This document shows, one piece after another, positions 32,332-40,048 of a stretch of DNA of 64,000 bases (positions within the stretch are counted from its first letter, which is position 1; the number at the start of each line of letters is the position of its first letter). The DNA comes from a virus, in the IMG/VR virus record IMGVR_UViG_3300005663_000045, positions 1 to 64,000 of that record. The stretch is one strand, 5' to 3'. Both the position numbers and the translations under genes were made by a program. The notes below the pieces were generated by a model. That model was not told the origin of the DNA. It did not search any database and was given only the letters and a program-made list of their open reading frames with translations.

Positions 32332-32804
32332 CTGACACCAAAGACGACGGCGGACCTGTAGACGGAACGCTGCTTCTGCTAGCGACGGGCGAAATTGCAA
32401 CTGTCTCTGAAGCGGATATTGAAGTGGTGAATCTTTATGCATGGCGACTTGGCTTGAATGGGTATGTCTACCGTGTTGGTGGGAGAAAGCGTGGGGAAGT
32501 CTGCCTATTGCATCGCTTTGTTATGAATGTTTGCAACGGCGAAGAGATCCATCACATCAATGGCAACAGATTGGATAACCGTCGGGAAAATCTAGAGATC
32601 ACCACGCGGAGCGAGCATCAGCGACAGCATCATTCTCATATTACATCTGCTCGCAACCGCTCAAACCGTATATATCCGCTTTCCAGACATTGCCTTGGGT
32701 GTGGGAAGTTGTTCCGTGTGCATCCAGACCATCGGGGCCGCAACCGCTATTGTTCTCGGGATTGCGGGAACCGCAACAGAAGGAAGGTGTGCAATGTCAG
32801 CTAA
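32328..32804 (+). CDS. HNH homing-type endonuclease
   Basis: 158 aa. A CLLHRFVMNV ... EEIHHINGNRLDNRRENLEI block (~61-88) is the HNH signature of phage homing endonucleases, and the C-terminus holds a zinc-like CLGCGKLF ... CSRDCG. Such genes are mobile in phage genomes and cut allelic sites. Coupled by ATGA; next gene overlaps its 3' end by 11 bases. Confidence 0.88.
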   Translation: MTDTKDDGGPVDGTLLLLATGEIATVSEADIEVVNLYAWRLGLNGYVYRVGGRKRGEVCLLHRFVMNVCNGEEIHHINGNRLDNRRENLEITTRSEHQRQHHSHITSARNRSNRIYPLSRHCLGCGKLFRVHPDHRGRNRYCSRDCGNRNRRKVCNVS

Positions 32805-33051
32805 TCCTGCGACAAGTGGCATGTCAGTACGCCAGCACTACAAGGCTATGGCGATGAATGCTTGGGTTGGTTTCTGTACAGACATGGCAATGTCGCATTC
32901 TGGTTCAATGTCTGAAGTACCTTACGACGATATAGTTGGCAAATCTTCTGCACTTGCCGACGCCATGCTGAAAGAAGACCAAGAGTTTGCGGCGATATGT
33001 GTTACGGCAAAGATATTACGGAAAAACCAGGAGAAGAACAATGGCGATTGA
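32794..33051 (+). CDS. Hypothetical protein (85 aa)
   Basis: Starts within the end of the HNH gene (GAAGGTGTGCA before ATG). Mixed helical composition with Met/Ala-rich centre (KAMAMNAWVGFCTDMAMSH). No domain recognised. Confidence 0.55.
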   Translation: MSANPATSGMSVRQHYKAMAMNAWVGFCTDMAMSHSGSMSEVPYDDIVGKSSALADAMLKEDQEFAAICVTAKILRKNQEKNNGD

Positions 33052-33265
33052 ACCGCTGGATGGTTATGGGATGGATGTTGAACGGGGGTATCCCGACAAC
33101 ACCAAGATCGACCGCGTGCTTATAACCGAGCGGAACATGCTTGTGTTCATGGACAAGCTCAACGAACTCGTAAAAGTTGTGAATAAGATGCAGGCGATGA
33201 TGAATAGCAAGTTGCCTTCTGGTGTCGAGCATAACCTTCAGGAGCAACCCAATGACCCCAAATGA
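33041..33265 (+). CDS. Hypothetical protein with short coiled coil (74 aa)
   Basis: GAGAAGAACA precedes the ATG. The central helix LVFMDKLNELVKVVNKMQAMM is a likely coiled coil. Overlaps both neighbours slightly. No family recognised. Confidence 0.55.
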   Translation: MAIEPLDGYGMDVERGYPDNTKIDRVLITERNMLVFMDKLNELVKVVNKMQAMMNSKLPSGVEHNLQEQPNDPK

Positions 33266-33797
33266 CATACCAGATGTTGCAATGCCGTCTTGCGACAGCA
33301 TTCCTGAATGGGCAATGGAAGCAGCGAGACTTATTGTAGAAGACTTGCTCGCCGGCAACCCTGACAAAGATTACGTACTTACGGTCCTCATTCGTAGATA
33401 TGCCCGCATCATCGCCTCGCACGCACCCCAAATAAACGAGCGGCTGCTGGAAGGATGCAAGCTTGGGCTAGGGCTGACTGAAAGTCTGGTATGGAATTTT
33501 AACGAAACAATACGGGTCATAAACAACTTGTTCCCTTTCGATAAGGAACCTGTTGGGCTAATATCAGAACCCCCGCTCGATTCTTTGAGAGCTGCTATCG
33601 CCGAAGCCGACTCCCACATTCCCCACTACGACAAGCTCGTCAAGATCGCCCGGCTGGTGGTGGAGGGATGCGAAGAGGGAACGATTATTAGTGCACTTGA
33701 TGCCGTAGATGCAGCTTACCAACTCGCCGTCCCCATCCTCGAAGACATAGACAAGTCCGCCGAAGCGGGAACCGCGAAGGAGGAAGAGAAGAAATGA
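33252..33797 (+). CDS. Acidic helical hypothetical protein (181 aa)
   Basis: ATG at 33252 after CAGGAG (an upstream frame at 33222 is disfavoured). All-helical sequence with an acidic N-terminus and a C-terminal Glu/Lys tail. No catalytic motif. Ends ATGA-coupled to the muramidase-like gene. Confidence 0.58.
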   Translation: MTPNDIPDVAMPSCDSIPEWAMEAARLIVEDLLAGNPDKDYVLTVLIRRYARIIASHAPQINERLLEGCKLGLGLTESLVWNFNETIRVINNLFPFDKEPVGLISEPPLDSLRAAIAEADSHIPHYDKLVKIARLVVEGCEEGTIISALDAVDAAYQLAVPILEDIDKSAEAGTAKEEEKK

Positions 33798-34327
33798 AAC
33801 TCAAGCACAGAATCTTCCTTGGTATTCTAGCCGTAGTTATCTTAATAATCAGCCTGTCTGTATTCCTCAACAGTGTTTTTGAACTTATAGATTATTTGAA
33901 TACACCAGAAGCGGCGCGCGGGTCATCCGTCCCAAATACTAATTTGATACTAACTGATACCAATTTAGTATCTGTTAATCACCAGAACATTAGAGCACAA
34001 TCAGACGTTCCCACCTTGGCAACAATTGAGACCGCGATTCCCTATTACTGGTGGAGAGAATCACGCTGCGGGCAGGACCCTAATTCCAAGCCGGGAATCG
34101 TAGGGCCTGCTGGTGAACAGGGAGGATATCAGGTTACCCCCGGATTTATCCAATTTGTTTGGGACACATGGGGTTATGCAATCAATCCTCTCGACAATCG
34201 GTCCTGCATCATCGGGATAACACTGTGGCTGTCTCGCTACGCACAGAAGGCGGGCGTGAGAACGCTTGAGGAATACTATGACCTCTACCGCCTGGGCTAC
34301 AAGGGCTACATGAGGACATTGAGATAA
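33794..34327 (+). CDS. Membrane-anchored lysozyme / transglycosylase-like protein
   Basis: 177 aa. A single N-terminal hydrophobic segment (FLGILAVVILIISLSVFL, ~8-25) anchors or exports the protein. The C-terminal part follows the SLT/lysozyme layout: catalytic-type Glu89 in WWRESRCG, GEQGGYQVTP at 107-116 (the usual GxxGxxQ position), and YRLGYKGY at 165-172 (the YNxG position). It would cleave peptidoglycan. Its place in the early rather than the lysis region suggests entry, wall remodelling or an early-expressed lysin. Confidence 0.65.
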   Translation: MKLKHRIFLGILAVVILIISLSVFLNSVFELIDYLNTPEAARGSSVPNTNLILTDTNLVSVNHQNIRAQSDVPTLATIETAIPYYWWRESRCGQDPNSKPGIVGPAGEQGGYQVTPGFIQFVWDTWGYAINPLDNRSCIIGITLWLSRYAQKAGVRTLEEYYDLYRLGYKGYMRTLR

Positions 34328-34366
34328 CCCCGCAGATCATGGTAGCTGCACTTGAGGACTGAACCA

Positions 34367-34600
34367 ATGGCGAAAGCAAAGACAGTACCAACGAAACCGG
34401 AGTGGGCAGAGGCAGCAGCAGCATTAAAGGAAGCTGTCAAAGAAAAGGAAATAGACGCAGAAGCGGAATGGGTACTTTGTGGAAGTACAACCATTCGTGT
34501 TACTGATGGGTATCTTGAAATTTGCGATACGCTAACTGGTGAAGAATGCCGCGAACTCCGCGACATACTCAACTCCATGTATCCCAAGGATAAGGACTGA
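34367..34600 (+). CDS. Acidic hypothetical protein (77 aa)
   Basis: ATG at 34367 after GAGGACTGAACCA. A Lys/Glu-rich helical N-terminus is followed by a beta hairpin-like segment (STTIRVTDGYLEICD) and an acidic helix. No family recognised. Confidence 0.55.
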   Translation: MAKAKTVPTKPEWAEAAAALKEAVKEKEIDAEAEWVLCGSTTIRVTDGYLEICDTLTGEECRELRDILNSMYPKDKD

Positions 34601-34604
34601 AACG

Positions 34605-34814
34605 ATGAAAAAAATTACAGTAGTAAAAGCCAATGTTGCAAAACCAGTTCTTAAGATTAAGGCACTTACTGTCTATGAGATCTACGAGGAAAGTACTGGA
34701 GATTGGTTCTGCTATGGGCAGGAATACTCTTTGGCAAAGGCAAGGAGCGTAGCTAAGAGACTTGATGGCCCTACTGTTATTGTCAGTGCACATCTTCCAG
34801 CAGTAGAGATGTAA
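34605..34814 (+). CDS. Small beta-rich protein, paralogue of the 36435 gene (69 aa)
   Basis: KITVVKANVAKPV opens the protein and an aromatic centre (EIYEESTGDWFCYGQEYS) precedes a helix and a C-terminal strand. The protein at 36435 has the same layout (KVTVVKSAGRP ... WSFDNDYTSLKGA), so they are probably paralogues. The large RNA candidate lies between them. Confidence 0.55.
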   Translation: MKKITVVKANVAKPVLKIKALTVYEIYEESTGDWFCYGQEYSLAKARSVAKRLDGPTVIVSAHLPAVEM

Positions 34815-34898
34815 CCAACACCCCAGCCCCCGCTGATGGTGGGCCTGTCTGCCTGTTCGGTAGGCTGAAGCTATTGAGTATAACTGAATATGGATACA

Positions 34899-35653
34899 TG
34901 CTGGCGGGCGGCTCTAACTGGCATAGCTACCAGGTATCCGGGTTGGCGCGAACCGGCAGGCAGTGTCCGCTGGCCGTCAGTGCCCAGCACTGCTGCTGAC
35001 CCCGCCGGCATTGATACAAGGACTCGTCTGCGGCGTGGTGTGAACACGCTCGAAGTGGGACAGGCCCAATACAGTGTTCGGTTCCCGCTCCGACGCTTGG
35101 GCATAGCAGGCAGCGGGTAATGGCCAATCCTGCCGGGCGAGTCCTTTTGAATGAATGGCCTCCTTATCCCGCGAAGTTCCAGCAATGCGGGCTCTGGTGG
35201 AAATAGGGAATGGCTGAAGGCAGCACAACCAACCCGCATGGGATGTTGTTCTGATTGTGGCGATAGCCATAACCAACTTCAGCATTCGGAGGCCCCGGTA
35301 CTACTGGCGGTGCTTTGTTGGGAATGCCCGGCGAGGAAGTAGCTACCACGCCAGTATAGGGTACGGGTGAGTAGGAATCTGACGCCGTGCGCAACGGTTG
35401 AACGAAAGCCCGTACCCGAACGATTATTTCTCCCCGTGCTGCATAGCCGTCATCGAATGGGCGGAACCTCGGGCCATTGGCGGTAACGCGCGATTTAGTA
35501 CCTGGTCCGTCGCGCCGGGTGGGTGAAGCCCGGCCACGGGGAGCATATGCGGCGGTGGGCGACGAGCGAAAAGCCCTCTAGCTAGTTAGGCCGACTACTG
35601 GTTGGAGTCAGGAGTAACGTGCCTGAATGTAAGGTGCAAATCCTTCCCGTCGC
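34899..35653 (+). ncRNA. Candidate giant structured RNA (~755 nt, seven domains)
   Basis: No ORF in this interval has credible sequence or a ribosome site, but complementary segments tile it in order without crossing. Domain closing helices: 34899-34908/35001-35010 (10 bp, one G-U); 35018-35026/35138-35146 (9 bp); 35157-35163/35288-35294 (7 bp); 35302-35309/35349-35356 (8 bp); 35359-35367/35409-35417 (9 bp); 35430-35438/35535-35543 (9 bp); 35559-35564/35648-35653 (6 bp). Inner helices include 35084-35089/35112-35117, 35213-35219/35277-35283 and 35514-35519/35529-35534. The last domain holds a T-arm-like hairpin (AAGG, 7-nt loop, CCTT). Size, phage context and tRNA-like features recall GOLLD or ROOL RNAs. 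Plus strand is inferred from neighbours. Confidence 0.72.
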
Positions 35654-35689
35654 AATGAGTTTGGAACACTAACTTTAAGGAGATGTGAA

Positions 35690-36322
35690 ATGAACAAGGA
35701 TTTGACAGACATTACATTGGTTGTGGACCGAAGTGGGTCTATGCAGTCCTGTTTAACTGAAGCACAAGGCGGGATCAATGCTTTCATTTCAGAGCAGAAA
35801 GAGGTTCCAGGCGAAGCGTTGCTGACCATTCTGGAATTCGATACCGCCTACGATTTCGTTTGTAGTGGGACGCCCATCAAGGATACTCCCGAATACAAGC
35901 TCGTTCCTCGTGGTATGACTGCGCTTCTAGATGCGGTGGGTCGGGCAATCAATGAGACTGGAGAACGGCTTGGCAGAATGGACGACGAATCCCGTCCCGG
36001 GCTGGTCGTCATAGCAATCATCACAGACGGTCACGAGAATGCCAGCCATGAATTCACAAAGCAGCAAGTCAAGGTAATGGTGGATCGGCAAACCAACGAT
36101 TACCAGTGGAAGTTTGTATTCCTTGGCGCAGATGCGGGAGCGTTTGATGAAGCTGCTTCAATCGGAATCCATGCTGGAAGCACTGTAATGTATGCTCCAG
36201 ACAAGAGCGATAAAGTATACGCTGCAACCTCTGCGAATGTCTCTATGGCCCGATGCGATATGGCGGCTGGAAGAACGGTGTGTATGGATTGGAGCGACGA
36301 GCAACGAGCAGAAGTTAAGTAA
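35690..36322 (+). CDS. vWA-domain protein (MIDAS metal site)
   Basis: 210 aa, close to one complete vWA domain. MIDAS residues are present: D13xS15xS17 (LVVDRSGSM), a Thr in RGMTALLDA, and the Asp of IAIITDGHEN. A good RBS (AAGGAG) lies 8 bases before the ATG. vWA domains bind protein ligands through a metal. It begins 37 bases after the large RNA candidate, so an RNA-protein pair is possible, recalling Ro60-type vWA proteins with Y RNAs, although no TROVE domain is present. Confidence 0.85.
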   Translation: MNKDLTDITLVVDRSGSMQSCLTEAQGGINAFISEQKEVPGEALLTILEFDTAYDFVCSGTPIKDTPEYKLVPRGMTALLDAVGRAINETGERLGRMDDESRPGLVVIAIITDGHENASHEFTKQQVKVMVDRQTNDYQWKFVFLGADAGAFDEAASIGIHAGSTVMYAPDKSDKVYAATSANVSMARCDMAAGRTVCMDWSDEQRAEVK

Positions 36323-36434
36323 ACCCCCACTCGTCGCGTGCGGACACGGGCGTGACGGGCTTAGAAAAACATCCATTCTTAGCGAATGGGTAAGGAAAAG
36401 ATAGGATGCGAAATTTACTTAAGAGGAGCATGAG

Positions 36435-36641
36435 ATGAGCAAGACAGGAAAGGTGACAGTTGTTAAGAGTGCTGGAAGACCAGCTGAAACTATTTTTCAG
36501 CGATGGATACATGACGGATATTCTTGGAGTTTCGATAACGACTATACTTCTCTAAAAGGTGCACAACAACGCGCAACGCGCGAGCCGTATTGTGACTGCA
36601 TCGTCAAAGTCGAACTTCCTGAAGTATTGCCCAAGAAATAA
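36435..36641 (+). CDS. Small beta-rich protein, paralogue of the 34605 gene (68 aa)
   Basis: KVTVVKSAGRPAETIFQRW ... GYSWSFDNDYTSLKGAQQRA ... VKVELPEV follows the same strand-aromatic-helix-strand plan as the gene at 34605. RBS AAGAGGAGCATGAG. The 112 bases upstream contain no supported gene. Confidence 0.58.
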   Translation: MSKTGKVTVVKSAGRPAETIFQRWIHDGYSWSFDNDYTSLKGAQQRATREPYCDCIVKVELPEVLPKK

Positions 36642-36778
36642 CAGAGGCGTGGACGGTCCCGCCTCACTGCATCAGTATTGGTACGAAAGGAGCGCGTTGC
36701 TAAATGGGTTAAACCTTTATTAGTGAACTCACGAAGTACCCCCGCTCATCCCAAGCTGGGCGGGGGAATTGAAACCAA

Positions 36779-36808
36779 TCCTCCTTCGCTAAAGCTATGG
36801 CGGACGAG
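36779..36808. repeat. Hairpin element 1 (TTCGCTAAAGCTATGGCGGA family)
   Basis: CCTC ... GAGG ends flank TTCGCTAAAGCTATGGCGGA. Related palindromes occur at 47724-47749 and 48699-48724. All three sit just upstream of a gene start with an AAAGGA(G)-type ribosome site following. The ~190-bp gap from 36642 also contains a CCCCCGC/GCGGGGG hairpin near 36738. Confidence 0.6.
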
Positions 36809-36831
36809 GCTGGAAACGGAAAGGATAAACG

Positions 36832-37314
36832 ATGCAAGAACTGGCTAAGGAAGTGCGAAGGGCGGTAGCTAATTGGCCCACAAGTCATGCGGAAGCTATT
36901 CTCTGCGCCGCTGACATCATAGCCAACCTGCCCGAAGAGCCTGGAGGGTATAGGTTGACAGGAGAGTATGGACCGTCAGAAGGAAGGCCCATACTTGATG
37001 GTAACGGCAAGTTAGTCCCTGAAGGATTACCCTACACAAGCTCGCATTACCTCATCCTCGAACCTGTAACCCCCAAGTTCAAGGCTGGGGATATTGTGTG
37101 TACTCAGAACATTCGACTTCGCATTGTTGATAAAGAGGGAAATTTGTGCTGGGTGGACAATGGAGATGTCGCGCTGCGCAAGGACTCTATTAAGGGCGAT
37201 TGGCACAAAGCCTCATGTAGTGAAAAAGAATATTACTTTTCTAAGTTCCCAGAATATGCAGCAAGAATGACGGCTCGGCTTGCCCGCGAGGTCTACTCTA
37301 AGGACAAACCATGA
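36832..37314 (+). CDS. Hypothetical phage protein (160 aa)
   Basis: GGAAAGGATAAACG precedes the ATG. A helical N-terminus (LAKEVRRAVANWP) is followed by beta-rich segments including FKAGDIVCTQNIRLRIVDKEG, an SH3-like pattern, and a helical C-terminus. ATGA-coupled to the exonuclease. No family recognised. Confidence 0.58.
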   Translation: MQELAKEVRRAVANWPTSHAEAILCAADIIANLPEEPGGYRLTGEYGPSEGRPILDGNGKLVPEGLPYTSSHYLILEPVTPKFKAGDIVCTQNIRLRIVDKEGNLCWVDNGDVALRKDSIKGDWHKASCSEKEYYFSKFPEYAARMTARLAREVYSKDKP

Positions 37315-38207
37315 CTGAACAACGGGAAATCATCGAATGCCCCGAACCGGGAATCTACTACGGGATCCCCGAGGAAACCTACCACGCCTGGGACGCATTC
37401 AGTAAGAGCAAGGTGGGCGAGCTAATCAAGAGCCCCGCGCACATGCAGGCGCGTCTACGAGAAGGGCTCGATACCGCCGCGGTCCGCTTGGGGAGTCTCA
37501 CGGATACCGTTGTATTCGATCCTGACAAGTTACTCGAACGATTCTCTATCCAGCCTTCAACCTACGTCGACGATAAGAAAGAGACAAAGCCTTGGAACAT
37601 CAACGCCAAGAAGTGCAAGGAAATCCTCGCCCAACTGGAGGCCACGGGTAAGGGTAAGCCCATTTCCAACGCGATGTATCAGGCGGCAATGGCGCTCCGT
37701 GAGGCCGTCAAGCATCAACCGGCGGCGATGGGACTGCTCCAACACGGGCAATCGCAGGTGAGTATCGTCTGGGACGATCCTGATACCGGCGTTCGATGCA
37801 AGGCCCGCCTGGACTGGTACTGGCCCGCACACAGTATCACCGACCTCAAGACGACGAAGGATGGCAGCCTTGAGGGATTCCCCCGTGAGATGAACAAGTA
37901 CGGCTACCACATTCAGGCGGCGGTTTATACCGAGGCCGTCGCGGTCCACACGGGCAAGGATCTGCCGTTCTTCATCATCGCAGCTGAGAAGCCCGCGAGA
38001 AACCACGCTGTCGGTGTCTACCAGGTCGGTGAGGACTCGATCTTGGCCGGGCGGAACGTCTGGAAACGCGCCCTCTACAAGTACCGCGAATGCAAAGAGA
38101 ACAATCACTGGCCGGGCTACAGCCCGTTTATCGAGCCGATTGATATTCCAGACTGGGCAATACGCGCAGAACTGGGAGAGGAGATATCTAATGTCAGGGA
38201 ATTCTAA
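37311..38207 (+). CDS. RecE-like PD-(D/E)XK exonuclease
   Basis: 298 aa. An N-terminal GIPEETYHAWDAFSKSKVGEL block and the nuclease core (VRCKARLDWYWPAHSITDLKTTKD), with Asp168, Asp178-x-Lys180, Gln202 and Tyr206 (HIQAAVYTE), match the PDDEXK-type domain of RecE / exodeoxyribonuclease VIII C-terminal nucleases. It would degrade dsDNA 5' to 3' to feed annealing. Followed by the candidate annealing protein and an SSB-tailed protein, i.e. a recombination module. Confidence 0.85.
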   Translation: MTEQREIIECPEPGIYYGIPEETYHAWDAFSKSKVGELIKSPAHMQARLREGLDTAAVRLGSLTDTVVFDPDKLLERFSIQPSTYVDDKKETKPWNINAKKCKEILAQLEATGKGKPISNAMYQAAMALREAVKHQPAAMGLLQHGQSQVSIVWDDPDTGVRCKARLDWYWPAHSITDLKTTKDGSLEGFPREMNKYGYHIQAAVYTEAVAVHTGKDLPFFIIAAEKPARNHAVGVYQVGEDSILAGRNVWKRALYKYRECKENNHWPGYSPFIEPIDIPDWAIRAELGEEISNVREF

Positions 38208-38976
38208 TAATCCTGAAAACACCGAGATTGTGGTTGCTGAAGTAGCTACCGGCCTTGCCGTGGTAGGGACGCCTGAACAGATGGAAGCGAAGCTGGAAGA
38301 TTTCGGCAAGCAGCGCGAGATCATCACAAAGTACGTCGAGGACAATCTGGTTGAGGGCAAAGACTACGGCCCCGCCTACGAAGGCAGCAAGAGGACGCTG
38401 CTCAAGCCCGGCGCGGAGAAGGTCTGCCGTCTGTTTAACACCCGCCCGACGTGGAAGCGTGATGATGAGACGTGGGAGATGCTTGGTTCGCCCGCTGGGG
38501 TGGTTTGTTACCTCTGTCACATCATCGACAACGTGACCGGGAAGATCGTGGGTGAAGGTCGCGGTGCGGAGAGGGTGGGCAACAAGAAGCGTGACGCCAA
38601 TAAGACCATCAAGATCGCTGAGAAATGCGCCTTGGTGGACGCAGCGCTCTACACCTTCTGCCTCTCGGAGATGTTCACGCAGGACGATGGGGGGCTAGGC
38701 AACGGTAATGGTGCGGCGTCCTTGGAGGATGAGAAGGTCACGCTAAAGGCCGAGGTCGCACATAAACGGGTGGGCTGCGAGTCCAGCCTGACCGATGCCG
38801 GGTTTATCCGTGTCGCGGCCAAGGTCGAACTGCACAAGGACCACATCGACACGCTAGGCGAATTGGCGCATATGCGGAAGGTCCTGATCGAAGATGCCGC
38901 CTACGACTGGGCGACTGGTGAACGAATCCCCGCGAACATCAACGGGTCTGATAGCGACAAATGGGAGCACGAGTGA
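38191..38976 (+). CDS. Putative single-strand annealing / recombination protein
   Basis: 261 aa from ATG 38191. Central block GEGRGAERVGNKKRDANKTIKIAEKCALVDAALYTFCLSEMFTQD has the pattern GEGRGA ... DxNKxIKxAxKxAxVDAxL ... LSExFTQD typical of a widespread phage protein group linked with annealing proteins. It overlaps the exonuclease gene by 17 bases, supporting an exonuclease-annealase pair. The exact superfamily (Rad52-, RecT- or Erf-like) is not certain. Confidence 0.6.
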   Translation: MSGNSNNPENTEIVVAEVATGLAVVGTPEQMEAKLEDFGKQREIITKYVEDNLVEGKDYGPAYEGSKRTLLKPGAEKVCRLFNTRPTWKRDDETWEMLGSPAGVVCYLCHIIDNVTGKIVGEGRGAERVGNKKRDANKTIKIAEKCALVDAALYTFCLSEMFTQDDGGLGNGNGAASLEDEKVTLKAEVAHKRVGCESSLTDAGFIRVAAKVELHKDHIDTLGELAHMRKVLIEDAAYDWATGERIPANINGSDSDKWEHE

Positions 38977-38977
38977 A

Positions 38978-39307
38978 ATGCCAGAATATGACAACGAGAT
39001 GAAAGGCGTGTTGTTCAGGAACACGCAGAAGACAACCGACAAACACCCAGATTATAAAGGCCAGTGCACTATCGGCGGGCGGAAGCTTTGGGTTGCGGGT
39101 TGGATCAATACTTCGCAACAAGATGGCAAGAAGTACATGGCGCTGAAATTCAGCGTACCCCAGGAGCAGGCCCAGCAGCCCGCGCCGCAACAACAATATC
39201 CGTCGCAGGGAATCGCACCGCCGCCTCAACAGGCAGCGCCACCGCCCGCCCCTCCGCAACAGCCATCAGTAGGTAAGAACTACCCGGATGATGACATTGG
39301 GTTCTGA
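38978..39307 (+). CDS. SSB-like protein with acidic C-terminal tip
   Basis: 109 aa. N-terminal GVLFRNTQKTTDKHPDYKGQ and KLWVAGWINTSQQDGKKYM resemble DUF736-like small beta proteins. A Gln/Pro-rich linker then leads to DDDIGF, very like the DDDIPF tip with which bacterial SSB recruits repair proteins. Together with RecE-like and annealing genes upstream, a phage single-strand DNA-binding role is likely. Confidence 0.65.
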   Translation: MPEYDNEMKGVLFRNTQKTTDKHPDYKGQCTIGGRKLWVAGWINTSQQDGKKYMALKFSVPQEQAQQPAPQQQYPSQGIAPPPQQAAPPPAPPQQPSVGKNYPDDDIGF

Positions 39308-39340
39308 TCTGAGCAATCCGTGGACTGAAGGAGCTTCTAG

Positions 39341-39502
39341 GTGAGCGAACTATCTGACCTAGCAGAAACCGCCCTTGAGCGAATGACGCCTGAGCAGCGA
39401 CAGCTTTATGAGGACATTGTTACTATTCGTGATAGCTTTGGCTCAGTAGTAGACGTGAACGCTTTAGTGAGGGCGGTAAGGAAGGAGCTTCTAGGTGAGT
39501 GA
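39341..39502 (+). CDS. Small helical protein, GTG start (53 aa)
   Basis: GTG at 39341 inside GAAGGAGCTTCTAGGTGAG, a 19-bp sequence that recurs exactly at 39481-39499, where it starts the next gene. The protein is helical (LAETALERMTPEQRQLYEDI ... VRAVRKELLGE). Codon pattern and junctions support it. Confidence 0.6.
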   Translation: MSELSDLAETALERMTPEQRQLYEDIVTIRDSFGSVVDVNALVRAVRKELLGE

Positions 39503-39857
39503 CGAACTAACGGATGCAACGCGAAGCGGAGCAGACGATAAAACCATCGCCCAGGCAATAGATGAGGACCTACCAAACGGGCAGGCAGGCTGGTGCTGGA
39601 AAAATAAACATTGCGGTGATCATACCATGTGGCATAGTCGCCGTGATTGCCTAGAATGCAAACGCATCCCCGACATCGGCGAGCACAACGTACTGAAGGT
39701 TATCGAGTGGTGGCGCAAGAAACATCAATGCGACCATAATGTTATTGATGACGTGAACCAGTGTTTTCAGGAACTTATGGGTGGGCATACTTCGTCAGTA
39801 GGCACCACGAACAACATCCTCTACACCATCGCCTCAGCGATAAGGGCAAGCAAATGA
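39495..39857 (+). CDS. Cys/Trp/His-rich hypothetical protein (120 aa)
   Basis: GTG start in the second copy of the 19-bp junction repeat. Contains CWKNKHCGDH, CLECKRI and HQCDHN, a likely zinc site. Overlaps the previous gene by 8 bases and the following by ATGA. Confidence 0.58.
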   Translation: MSDELTDATRSGADDKTIAQAIDEDLPNGQAGWCWKNKHCGDHTMWHSRRDCLECKRIPDIGEHNVLKVIEWWRKKHQCDHNVIDDVNQCFQELMGGHTSSVGTTNNILYTIASAIRASK

Positions 39858-40048
39858 GCGCTATGGAATTAGCAGAACGACTTTGTGCTGCGATTGGCCT
39901 TGCTTTCATTATTATGGCCATCATTTGCGATACCCCATTACTAGAGGCACCAGAGATGAAACTTCCCCTCCTTTGGATTGGTTGCTCAATATTCATCTTA
40001 AACCCAATCATTCGCGTAATTCGAGCATGGAAAGAGGGAAGCAAATGA
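39854..40048 (+). CDS. Two-TM small membrane protein (64 aa)
   Basis: LCAAIGLAFIIMAIICDT and LPLLWIGCSIFILNPII are two TM helices separated by an acidic loop. ATGA overlaps on both sides. Function unknown. Confidence 0.62.
   Translation: MSAMELAERLCAAIGLAFIIMAIICDTPLLEAPEMKLPLLWIGCSIFILNPIIRVIRAWKEGSK

Noticed and set aside
34871-35342. Open frames of 63-122 codons on both strands
   Set aside because: Translations look random, no RBS, and the DNA is instead organised as paired RNA helices.
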